Assembly (NCBI RefSeq): GCF_020463795.1 | Contig: NZ_CP080025.1 | Coordinates: 1,119,001 to 1,183,000 of the forward strand | Direction of reading: 5' to 3' | DNA from: Echinicola marina | GTDB lineage: Bacteria > Bacteroidota > Bacteroidia > Cytophagales > Cyclobacteriaceae | Length of the DNA: 64,000 nt | Shown here: positions 54,266-62,066 of the stretch, one piece after another | Position numbering within the stretch: position 1 is the stretch's first letter | Layout: every line of letters begins with the position of its first letter | Made by a program: the position numbers and the translations under genes | The notes under the pieces: model-generated | What the model saw: only the letters and a program-made list of their open reading frames with translations | Database searches by the model: none | What the model was told of the DNA's origin: nothing

Positions 54266-55499
54266 AAAATTCAGGAAAAAGCGCCGCTTTATGCTGGTGC
54301 TGCCACTACTGACCCTGCCCTTTGTCACCCTGGCCTTTTGGGCGCTGGGCGGCGGAAATCCCGACCGTCCCGTCGAAGAAAGCAGCAGCCCGGGACTGAA
54401 CATAACCCTTCCCGAAGCGGAGCTCAGCGAGGATACCGCCCTGGGCGACAAGATGAGCATGTACCAAAAGGCGGACAAGAAAGCGGCCCTGCGCAAGGAA
54501 CAAATGCGCCTGGACCCCTTTGCGGAAGAAATTGAACCCCGGGAAAAGCAACAGGAAAATCTTCCCAAAGAAGAAGCTGCTCAGCAAGACCATCTCTCCC
54601 TGGAGGTCATGGAAGCCGAAGTGCAGCAGAAGTTAACCTCCCTGCAAAAAGTGGTGGACCACCCGGCACCACCCGTGCAAAGGGCATCGGCTGTTCCGAT
54701 ATCCCGGCCGGAGCGCCCCTCTTTGGATGCCGACCTGGACCGCCTGGAGCAAATGATGCAAAGTATGTCCGCTCCTGCAGCCCAGGACCCGGAACTGCAG
54801 CAAATAGACGGAATGCTCGAAAAGATCCTTGATGTGCAACACCCCGAAAGGGTACGCCAAAAGCTGGAAGCCTACCGCGACCAAAGACAGGGAAAAACCT
54901 TTGCGGTCAATAGGACAAAAAATACCGTTTCGGAAAACGAAATCCCCCTTTCGGAAAGAAAAAGGACCCCTTCGGAAAACAACCGCTTCTATGGACTCGA
55001 AGAATCTCCCGCAAGTGCTGTCGGGACGGTAAAGCCCGCTATCCCTGCCATTGTCCATGAAGACCAGGAACTGGTATCCGGGGCAAGCCTTAAAATGGAA
55101 CTTACCGAAAAAGTCTTTATTGATGGGATTACCATCCCGGAAGGTACCCTGGTATTCGGCACCTGCAAGGTCAACGGGGAGCGACTTAACGTGGAAGTTG
55201 AAGCCATACGCAACGGGCACACCATCCTTCCGGTAAAGCTCAAAGTCTACGACATGGATGCCCTGCCCGGAATACGGGTACCGGGAGCCATTGCCCGAAA
55301 GTCCGCCAAAGAAGGGGCCGGCGATGCCCTGCAGGGTATGCAGACCATGAGCTATGACCCTTCCTGGCAGGCGCAGGCGGCCTCCGCAGGAATGGAGACC
55401 GTCAAAGGTCTGTTTTCCAAAAAGGCCAAGCTCGTTAAGGTCAAAGTGAAAGCCGGCCACCCTCTTCTTTTAGTCGATCAGAATACTTCTCAACCCTAA
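54255..55499 (+). CDS. traM: TraM conjugation protein (VirB10-like position)
   Basis: A 414-aa protein with one N-terminal TM helix (FMLVLPLLTLPFVTLAFWAL), a long disordered, charged periplasmic linker (about 40-255), and a conserved C-terminal domain (EKVFIDGITIPEGTLVFGTC, LPVKLKVYDMDALPGIRVPG). This is the layout of Bacteroidota TraM, which spans the periplasm like VirB10. It is preceded by an 11-bp overlap and followed by traN after 11 bp. Confidence 0.92.
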   Translation: MNDEKFRKKRRFMLVLPLLTLPFVTLAFWALGGGNPDRPVEESSSPGLNITLPEAELSEDTALGDKMSMYQKADKKAALRKEQMRLDPFAEEIEPREKQQENLPKEEAAQQDHLSLEVMEAEVQQKLTSLQKVVDHPAPPVQRASAVPISRPERPSLDADLDRLEQMMQSMSAPAAQDPELQQIDGMLEKILDVQHPERVRQKLEAYRDQRQGKTFAVNRTKNTVSENEIPLSERKRTPSENNRFYGLEESPASAVGTVKPAIPAIVHEDQELVSGASLKMELTEKVFIDGITIPEGTLVFGTCKVNGERLNVEVEAIRNGHTILPVKLKVYDMDALPGIRVPGAIARKSAKEGAGDALQGMQTMSYDPSWQAQAASAGMETVKGLFSKKAKLVKVKVKAGHPLLLVDQNTSQP

Positions 55500-55510
55500 A
55501 AAACATCATT

Positions 55511-56347
55511 ATGAAAAAGCTGTGTTTATTATCGCTAATAGCCTTGTGCTTTGTCAGCCTGGCCTTCGCCCAGATCCACCCCAAAGCGGTGCTTGCCCCT
55601 TACCCGGTAGAAGTAGGATGGGACCAGACTACCGTACTGATCTTTCCGGGAAAGATAAAAAGTGCCGATCGCGGGAACGGGAATGTCCTCGCACAAAAAG
55701 ACGCCTATGCCGCCAATGTATTGAAGCTAAAGGCCGGGAAACGGGAATTTTCTGAAAGTAACCTTCACGTGGTCACCGACCGGGGGAAGGTCTATCCTTT
55801 TACCGTGCGCTACAATCCCAAACCGGACAAGCTCACCATTGACATCGGAAAACAACAGCAGGTGGAAGCGGCGGTGGCTGTGTTCGAAAATACGGACATC
55901 AGCCCGGAACAGCTGGAAAGGTTGAGCGGGAAGGTATTTCAGGAAAAAGGCTTTCTGTACCGCTCGGATAAAAACGGGAAAATAAAGTTGCGCCTTGCGG
56001 GGATCTACTCCCATAAGGAGGTATTGTTTTTCCTGCTTGAATTGAAAAACCGCAGCCGCATAGCCTATCCCATACAGCAATGGCGCTTTACTGTCCAGGA
56101 TCGCAAGCAGGTCAAGCGGACCGCCGAGCGCCACGTGGGCCTTACACCTTTATGCATGCATTATGAAAAGGCAAAAGGAATGGACGGAAAAGGCGAAAAT
56201 CGCATGGTCGTGGCCTTCACCCAATTTACCATTGCCGATGCCAAGAAAATGGTGGTACGCCTATTTGAAGAAAACGGTGACCGAAGCCCGGTGCTGTCCA
56301 TCAAGGGGAAGCACCTGTTGAAGGCAAGACCCATTATCAATCCTTAA
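55511..56347 (+). CDS. traN: TraN / DUF4138 conjugation protein (VirB9-like)
   Basis: A 278-aa exported protein (signal to AFAQ) with VEVGWDQTTVLIFPGKIKSA, SNLHVVTDRGKVYPFTVRYN and a C-terminal beta domain (KNRSRIAYPIQQWRFTVQDR). The family forms the outer part of the mating channel. It is 12 bp before the last gene of the operon. Confidence 0.91.
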   Translation: MKKLCLLSLIALCFVSLAFAQIHPKAVLAPYPVEVGWDQTTVLIFPGKIKSADRGNGNVLAQKDAYAANVLKLKAGKREFSESNLHVVTDRGKVYPFTVRYNPKPDKLTIDIGKQQQVEAAVAVFENTDISPEQLERLSGKVFQEKGFLYRSDKNGKIKLRLAGIYSHKEVLFFLLELKNRSRIAYPIQQWRFTVQDRKQVKRTAERHVGLTPLCMHYEKAKGMDGKGENRMVVAFTQFTIADAKKMVVRLFEENGDRSPVLSIKGKHLLKARPIINP

Positions 56348-56359
56348 AAATCAATAACT

Positions 56360-57249
56360 ATGGAGCAAAAACACATCAATGAATTAAAAGACCGGATCAA
56401 GTATGCCGGGTTCGGCGAAGAACTTGGTAAAGAACTGGAAACCCAAATCAAGGAAGGAAAGGAAGCCTTTCAACTGCAGCATTCCGCATCCATCGGGGAA
56501 AAGAAAATGGACTACAGCCTGAACTTTCGCAAATCGGAAAAGAACGGGCAGTATTATTTCAATTCCTTTGATGCCACGCTTACCAAACCCGACGGGAAAA
56601 CCCAGTCCCAGACCTTCTATCAAAACCAGAACATCTCCGCAAAGGAAGCTTTTAACCTGTTGGAGTGGCGCTCAGTTTATAAAACCCTTTTCAACAAAGA
56701 CGGGGAGCGCTACAATGCCTGGTTGCAACTGGACCTTGCCGAAAAAAATGACAAAGGGCTGCACCCCATGCAGCAGTACCATGACAAGTACGGCTTTGAG
56801 CTGGAAAAGGCTCTCGGGAAACTACCCATCGTGGAAATGGAAGGCATGGACCCAAAAGACCGCCTGCTTTATTCCTTAAAAAAAGGAAACCTCCACCAGG
56901 TCAGCATCGCCGGAAAAGAAGGGAAGTTCCTGGTGGCCGCCAACCCGAAGTACAAGACCGTCAGCCTGTATGAGCCCAGTGGCAAACGGATCAACCTGAA
57001 AGACCTCCGGGAAGAACTGGAAAAGAACCAGGATATAGGCAAGAAAAAAGGAGTGGAAAACAAAAAGGCCCAAAGTCCAAAAAAAAAGACGGTCCGGAAA
57101 AAGGGGATCAAAGTCTAAAGATCGATCCCGATGCCAATCCCCTGCTTTCCGGTACTGCTAGAGAGGAGGATTTTGCAGAGGCCCTGTTTAAAGGGGTGCG
57201 GCGGAGAGGGGAGAATTTACCTCCCTCTAAAAGGAAAATCAGGATGTAA
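56360..57249 (+). CDS. Last tra-operon gene, probably completed by a -1 frameshift
   Basis: The zero frame gives 252 aa ending at 57118, a soluble basic protein (KMDYSLNFRKSEKNGQYYFN, FNLLEWRSVYKTLFNKDGER, YSLKKGNLHQVSIAGKEGKF) of the type found in Bacteroidota mobile elements. At 57082-57088 lies A AAA AAG within a run of nine A. A -1 shift there continues for 53 codons (KGDQSLKIDPDANPLL, GTAREEDFAEALFKGVRRRG) to TAA at 57249, giving 296 aa. A stem of CCGGAAA/TTTCCGG and GGGGAT/ATCCCC starts 5 nt after the slip site. An indel in the A-run is the alternative. Function unknown. Confidence 0.72.
57082..57152 (+). promoter_or_regulatory. Candidate programmed -1 ribosomal frameshift signal
   Basis: Slippery heptamer A AAA AAG at 57082-57088 in the correct phase, a 5-nt spacer, then a two-part stem: CCGGAAA (57094-57100) with TTTCCGG (57146-57152), and inside it GGGGAT (57103-57108) with ATCCCC (57137-57142). 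Confidence 0.65.
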
Positions 57250-57272
57250 GTGTTTTGACTTTTGGCTATAAG

Positions 57273-57295
57273 AAGTCCCTTCGGGGGCTTTTTTT
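57273..57295 (+). terminator. Tra operon terminator with UUCG loop
   Basis: AGTCCC (57274-57279), TTCG loop, GGGGCT (57284-57289), then a T-run to 57295. It ends the tra operon 24 bp after the frameshifted stop. Confidence 0.88.
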
Positions 57296-57435
57296 GAATT
57301 ATTATCGAAAAACTGGTTAAAAGCCATGAAAACAGTTTATTTTAGAGTAAAAGTGTCGTTATCCCGGAATTTGTAGTTGATAATGTGCATTTTTGTTTTG
57401 GTATTGGGAGTTGGCAAACATTAAAAACAAACGAA

Positions 57436-58242
57436 ATGACCCTAATAATTTCATGGATAGGTGTTGATGACAAAAAGGATGGAAAAGAGACTTCATCTAT
57501 CTACATCGCTTCAGATAGCAGATATACCTGGGGGAATGCAAAAAAGTTTGACTATGGAATAAAAGTTTTTGGTTCATCAAAACATCCTGAAATCTTTGGA
57601 TTTTGTGGTGATGTGCTATTTCCTTCGACTATTCTCGGACAAATAATACCACAAATTGACAATGAAATTTTAATTGGACCAAATGATGGAGTTGAAACGA
57701 AAAATAAAAGAGTGTTTGAGTTCATGAAATCTTCGTTAGACACTTATCCAAAAGACTTTTTGGCCAATAATACTTTTACAATTCTTCATGCAACACGATT
57801 CAAAAAAGAATTCAAACTCTTTAGGACAACCTTTGGAAAGGACAAAATCTTAAAAAACAAGGAGGTAGAATTGCCGAAGATTTCAACGAAGGTGTATAGT
57901 GGAGGTTCAGGAAAGGCAGAGTTCGATAAGATTTGGGAAAAGTGGGAAAATCCAAAACACAACAACTATAGAACAAGTAGAGCAGTATACCACTGTTTAT
58001 CAAAAACTTTAAAAGACATAAAAGACCCAAGAACAGGTGGTTTACCTCAAATAGTTGGACTCTACAGAATAGAAAACATGAGACTTTTTGGAATTGTAGA
58101 AAATGCGAAAAAGTATATTTACGGGAAGGAAAGTTCTGAGGATATTAATTCAAAAAGTATCGAATGGAGAAATGAATATTTTGAACGGATGAACCCAGAG
58201 ACACTAAAAATACTTGAAGGGGCTCAAAGACAACCTTCATAA
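57436..58242 (+). CDS. Proteasome-like Ntn-hydrolase-fold protein
   Basis: A 268-aa protein from ATG 57436; an upstream in-frame GTG at 57385 is less likely because the ATG puts Thr at position 2, exposed after Met removal. The start MTLIISWIGVD, then SIYIASDSRY and DYGIKVFG, then FGFCGDVLF follow the order of a proteasome beta subunit or HslV: Thr nucleophile, Asp of the ASDSR motif, and Lys. This suggests a self-contained N-terminal threonine hydrolase. It is longer than HslV, with an unrecognised C-terminal part. It lies alone after the tra terminator in an AT-rich segment, so probably acquired cargo. Substrate and role unknown; defence is a guess. Confidence 0.68.
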   Translation: MTLIISWIGVDDKKDGKETSSIYIASDSRYTWGNAKKFDYGIKVFGSSKHPEIFGFCGDVLFPSTILGQIIPQIDNEILIGPNDGVETKNKRVFEFMKSSLDTYPKDFLANNTFTILHATRFKKEFKLFRTTFGKDKILKNKEVELPKISTKVYSGGSGKAEFDKIWEKWENPKHNNYRTSRAVYHCLSKTLKDIKDPRTGGLPQIVGLYRIENMRLFGIVENAKKYIYGKESSEDINSKSIEWRNEYFERMNPETLKILEGAQRQPS

Positions 58243-58577
58243 CGAAGCAACTCCCTGGCTCTCCACAAATTTCACATTATCAACAATTTGGGGAGGTCGA
58301 GGTGGCGGGTAGTTTAACGACTACCTTCAGGGTATTGAAAAGTCAACTGTGGTGTAATTAGATAGCACATCCATGACTAAGTGGAAGGTCCCGGGGCGGT
58401 TCCGGGCGGCTTTTTAAAAAGAAAAATGATTTACCAATAGCACCTAAGAAAACATAAGGCGGAGAGTGGTTTTTTGCAAGCTTCGTTCTTCGTAGCTTTT
58501 TGCAAAGGCCGGATATAAACTAAGCTTCGAAAAGCCTCACCTTTCTTAACTCCAAACCGCTACCACACATTTGAAAA
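58243..58577. other. 335-bp gap with a terminator
   Basis: No gene seen. It holds a terminator at 58390-58415 and, near 58471-58555, repeated TTTTTGCAA and AAGCTTCG strings (TTTTTGCAAGCTTCG ... CTTTTTGCAAAG ... CTAAGCTTCG), of unknown meaning. Confidence 0.5.
58390..58415 (+). terminator. Rho-independent terminator after the Ntn-hydrolase gene
   Basis: CCCGG (58390-58394) pairs with CCGGG (58402-58406) around a 7-base loop, followed by CGGC and TTTTT at 58411-58415. Distance from the gene end is 148 bp. Confidence 0.6.
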
Positions 58578-59738
58578 ATGACAGAATCAGAGAAATATAT
58601 AGCAGAACTAAATTCTAGTTTCTTTTTTAAGGAATTTACTTACAGTTCAACTAAGTTTAAATTTGACGAAAAAGGACAAGAACTTGAATTAGCTGATAAT
58701 GTGGTTTGGTTAGATAACCTACTTTTGATTTCTCAAATAAAAGAAAGAAATGATTCTGGTAATTCAAATATTGAAAATTGGTTTAAAAACAAAGTGCTTC
58801 GAAAAGCTGTAAAGCAGATTAAAGATACAATTTCATATTTCGAAATATATAAGGAAATTTCTATCCCAAATGAAAAGGGACATATTTTGAATGTAAGTGA
58901 AGCAAGAAAATTAGAGCCCATTAAACTAATTATTTATGCACCAAACCATCAATTCCCAGAAACACTTAGGTTTCAAAAATTTTATAAAAGCAAAGAAATC
59001 GGAAATGTTCACCTTTTCCATATTGAAGATTATCTTTGGATTTGCAAATATTTAATAACTCCTTTTGAGATTAAGGAATATCTAGATTTTAGGGAATTAC
59101 TTTTTTTAAATAATGAAAAGGAACTAAATAATCTTCCTGAACAATATGTTTTGGGACATTATCTAGAAACATTAGATACTTCAATGTTAAATCCCAAATA
59201 TGTGGGAAATTTGAAAAATTTAGTACATGATAAAGATGAGTTTGATATTTCATTTATCATTGATAATTTTAAAGAAAAGATAAGAATTGAGCCAGATAGT
59301 CTAGATTATTATGCAATAATTAGGGAGTTAGCTAAACTTACTAGGACCGACTTGCGAGAATTCAAGAAACGTTATTTACTTGCAATTGAAAAATCAAAAA
59401 CACAGGAGTTTACATTACCATATCGTATTACAAGTTTGAATAGTCAATGTGGATTTGTTTTCATTCCATTGGAATACGAGCGTAGTGAATATTGGCAAAA
59501 TGTAATTATCAATTTTACTGAAGCTAATAAATATGACCAAAAAATAAATAAGTGTATCGGTATGATTGTTTATCAGCATCCAACAGAAAAATATTTTGAC
59601 GTAAATTGGTATTATTCAGAATCTGAATGGGAACACAATGAGGAATTTGAAAAATTACTAAGGGCAAATTATCCTTTTAGAACTGTTAAAATTGAAAAAA
59701 CATATAGATATTATATCGATGAAAACAAAAACGTATGA
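58578..59738 (+). CDS. Putative PD-(D/E)XK-fold protein of unknown function
   Basis: A 386-aa soluble protein. Near the N-terminus ELADNVVWLDNLLLISQIKE gives D40/D46 and Q53-x-K55, the spacing of a PD-(D/E)XK nuclease core with Gln in place of Glu as in some Mrr-like enzymes; a helix with E10 precedes it. The following FKNKVLRKAVKQIKDTISYF would be the basic helix. The rest (to RTVKIEKTYRYYID) is not recognised. Very AT-rich (about 70% by eye) compared with the tra genes, so of separate origin. A candidate nuclease of the accessory region; assignment is tentative. Confidence 0.6.
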   Translation: MTESEKYIAELNSSFFFKEFTYSSTKFKFDEKGQELELADNVVWLDNLLLISQIKERNDSGNSNIENWFKNKVLRKAVKQIKDTISYFEIYKEISIPNEKGHILNVSEARKLEPIKLIIYAPNHQFPETLRFQKFYKSKEIGNVHLFHIEDYLWICKYLITPFEIKEYLDFRELLFLNNEKELNNLPEQYVLGHYLETLDTSMLNPKYVGNLKNLVHDKDEFDISFIIDNFKEKIRIEPDSLDYYAIIRELAKLTRTDLREFKKRYLLAIEKSKTQEFTLPYRITSLNSQCGFVFIPLEYERSEYWQNVIINFTEANKYDQKINKCIGMIVYQHPTEKYFDVNWYYSESEWEHNEEFEKLLRANYPFRTVKIEKTYRYYIDENKNV

Positions 59739-59782
59739 TAACAAGCAATAAGCTGTAATGTAGTGAGTAAGGCCTCAGGTCA

Positions 59783-59821
59783 TTGGAGTGTGTGTTTGCT
59801 CCAGCAATGTTGCTTTTTTTT
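59783..59821 (+). terminator. Likely terminator between convergent genes
   Basis: CATTG ... CAATG with GAG/CTC inside (59781-59809), followed by TTGCT and eight T (59814-59821). It sits between the stop at 59738 and the minus gene ending at 59820. Stem pairing is imperfect. Confidence 0.4.
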
Positions 59822-60593
59822 ATTTAATGCGCCTATATACTTCCCTTAGTAAGTCTTTTTCTTCCTTATCACTAGATATCAGTCCCTTAAGTGCTATATA
59901 CCCAAGTTCTTTGACTCTTTCTAAGTTCGTGTTTCTTGTATTTATAATATTCTGGAAATCAAACCATTTCTCTCCTTTCCGTTTTAAAACAATTTGGAAA
60001 GAATAGTAATTGCGCTTCCCGTAAATTCGTATCTGATGATGGGCATGAGTCGTACATATATACCCTTTCTCTTTTCTTGTTAAACGTCTTTCCCAAAAGG
60101 CTTTTGAAAGAAAGTCGCTGATTTTATTAAAAAGTTTAATTACTTCTTTACTTTTGAATTGATCTTCCCTGGTTAAATGTTCCACACATGTACTTCCTAC
60201 TGACCTGTAGCCACATTTAGGATGGTAAGTAACATGTTCATATCTAATATCATTACCACATCCTTTTCTTTCACAGGTTCCAATAAGATCTCCTAAATCT
60301 TCAATGGAAACAAGAATCCAGCCACTATCTGGTTCGACAATACCATGCTCTCTGGCATGGCATCCCTTACATAAGGTTATACAGTCGCTTAGGGGATATT
60401 CCCATGGCTTAAGTCCTGGTTTATATATTTTATGATGAACCTGAAGCGATACAATAGGTTCTTGCCGGTGACATTTTAAACATTTATTTCCATCCCGAAT
60501 TCGAACTGTTTTAGCAAACTTATGCCAATCGGGATTATAATATGACTTTCTTTTCTGTTTCATTCGTAGTTTAACATGATAGCTCGAATGCAT
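59820..60593 (-). CDS. HNH endonuclease-domain protein with zinc fingers
   Basis: A 257-aa minus-strand protein (inner start 60563 possible). Residues about 25-95 form a zinc-ribbon HNH domain: RDGNKCLKCHRQEP, LQVHHKIYKPG, and CITLCKGCHAREHG, with the paired H-H and CxxC ligands. A second Cys/His cluster (CERKGCGNDIRYEHVTYHPK, CGYRSVGSTC) lies at about 130-165 and may be another zinc fold. The C-terminal part is helical and basic. HNH proteins of this kind nick or cut DNA in restriction, phage or homing contexts. It is the only minus gene of the right accessory region. Confidence 0.78.
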   Translation of the reverse strand: MHSSYHVKLRMKQKRKSYYNPDWHKFAKTVRIRDGNKCLKCHRQEPIVSLQVHHKIYKPGLKPWEYPLSDCITLCKGCHAREHGIVEPDSGWILVSIEDLGDLIGTCERKGCGNDIRYEHVTYHPKCGYRSVGSTCVEHLTREDQFKSKEVIKLFNKISDFLSKAFWERRLTRKEKGYICTTHAHHQIRIYGKRNYYSFQIVLKRKGEKWFDFQNIINTRNTNLERVKELGYIALKGLISSDKEEKDLLREVYRRIK

Positions 60594-60808
60594 AAAAAAG
60601 TCATGACCTCACAAATCACTTTTAATATTGGCTCTTCGCCTGCATTGCGCAGCTAGACTTTCATACATACTTGTATTGGTTTTATTCATTATTTTTTCTA
60701 ATTTAAATATCTCTTTTTCAAAATCACCTTAGTAAGCAATTATCCTCGCTTATTTTCAAGCGTTTATGAAGAGTATCAATCCATAAATCTATTAATTCCA
60801 ATACAACC

Positions 60809-60836
60809 ATAAAATACCTTAAAAAAGGTATTTTAT
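60809..60836. promoter_or_regulatory. Perfect 12-bp inverted repeat before the three-gene operon
   Basis: ATAAAATACCTT (60809-60820) pairs with AAGGTATTTTAT (60825-60836) around AAAA. It lies 48 bp before the first ATG and could be an operator or an RNA hairpin in the leader. Confidence 0.65.
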
Positions 60837-60883
60837 TTGGCTTTAATTACTTTTAATTTACACAAACATTAAACTCGAATGAT

Positions 60884-61141
60884 ATGGCAGCCGATATTAA
60901 AAATACCGTCGTCACCATTATTGGGGCTATTGCTGGAATAGACGTCGTTTTAATCCAAAGGGATTATACTCTTTCAGGACCACCCCTGAAGATTCAGGGA
61001 GCGGCGATGACCTACCTGGCCATGGCCTTGCGGGGAGTGATCAAATCCCATAACAGTCAACAGACCATAACTAAACCCGAATTGACCAAGTCGGGTCTCA
61101 CGGTGCATCAACTTGTCAAACTGGTAGAATCAAAAATTTAG
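60884..61141 (+). CDS. 85-aa protein, first gene of a three-gene operon
   Basis: A small soluble protein with a hydrophobic N-terminal half (NTVVTIIGAIAGIDVVLIQR) that may be buried rather than membrane-spanning, then GAAMTYLAMALRGVIKSHNS and a helical end VHQLVKLVESKI. No family recognised. Two bases separate it from the outer-membrane protein gene, and a KAP-type NTPase follows, so the three probably act together. Confidence 0.62.
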   Translation: MAADIKNTVVTIIGAIAGIDVVLIQRDYTLSGPPLKIQGAAMTYLAMALRGVIKSHNSQQTITKPELTKSGLTVHQLVKLVESKI

Positions 61142-61143
61142 AA

Positions 61144-62040
61144 ATGAAAAGACTTTATCTATTTTTTTTCCTGTTGCCCTTTACGGTAATGGGACAACAG
61201 CAAGAGGATAAAACAGGTCCTATCGAGTGGCTGGAAAAAGCCAATATTGGACTTCGTAAGACCTACTCCGGATCATCGAAAGAAGAGCAAAAGCCGGCGA
61301 GTGTCTTTTTTAACCGGGACACCAAAAACAACGTCAATTTTTGGACCGTTGATATGGGGCTTAAAGTTTCCGAATGGGATGTGTTTAAAAATGCCTCCTT
61401 CAGCGATAAAACCTCCCTTGTGTTTTATCCCAAAATGGAATACCACAAAAATACTGGCGAGGAAAACCAAAAGGACGCCCTGTCAGCCGGGGTGAACATG
61501 GAGTTCTTCCCCGTACCTTACAAAACACCTGTGACGGATGGGTGGAATCTTGCCCCCTGGTTCCAGGGATCAGTGGATTACAAAAGGGATAAGGTCAATG
61601 ACTTAAATACCATGAATTACCAACTTTATTTAAGCCTTTTCAGTGCTCAGCCATTTTTGCCGGGGGGAAATGCGCGGGCAAAAAACGGTAGCCTGGTATT
61701 CCGATACTTTGTTTATTCAGGATATGAACGGTATTCGGAAACAAAGGAATCCTTAGGGGAATCCTCTTATTGGTCCAACCGCCTGTTTATGGAACTATGG
61801 CCTATCCCCGCTATAACTAAAGAATACCTTCAACTCACTTTTGAATACAATTATCGCCTCTCACTAAAGGACGATCTATACGAACTGGGAGACGTGGACT
61901 GGATGTCGGTTGGGATAAACGTCTATCCCACCGGAAAAAGTAACCTTGGTATTGGGCTGGAATATTCCCATGGGAATGATCCAACCAATTCTTTTACAGA
62001 TTCCGGGAGATTATTGATAGGGTTGAATATTAAAATTTAA
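61144..62040 (+). CDS. Outer-membrane beta-barrel-like protein
   Basis: A 298-aa protein with a signal peptide (FFFLLPFTVMGQQ) and many alternating amphipathic strands (VNFWTVDMGLKVSEWDVF, VNMEFFPVPYKTPV, YLQLTFEYNYRLSLKDDLY, MSVGINVYPTGKSNLGIGLE). It ends in a short strand with terminal hydrophobic residue, all as expected for a barrel. No family name can be given. Its position between a small protein and a P-loop NTPase is unusual. Confidence 0.68.
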   Translation: MKRLYLFFFLLPFTVMGQQQEDKTGPIEWLEKANIGLRKTYSGSSKEEQKPASVFFNRDTKNNVNFWTVDMGLKVSEWDVFKNASFSDKTSLVFYPKMEYHKNTGEENQKDALSAGVNMEFFPVPYKTPVTDGWNLAPWFQGSVDYKRDKVNDLNTMNYQLYLSLFSAQPFLPGGNARAKNGSLVFRYFVYSGYERYSETKESLGESSYWSNRLFMELWPIPAITKEYLQLTFEYNYRLSLKDDLYELGDVDWMSVGINVYPTGKSNLGIGLEYSHGNDPTNSFTDSGRLLIGLNIKI

Positions 62041-62066
62041 AGAAGATCCGCATACCTGCATACACT

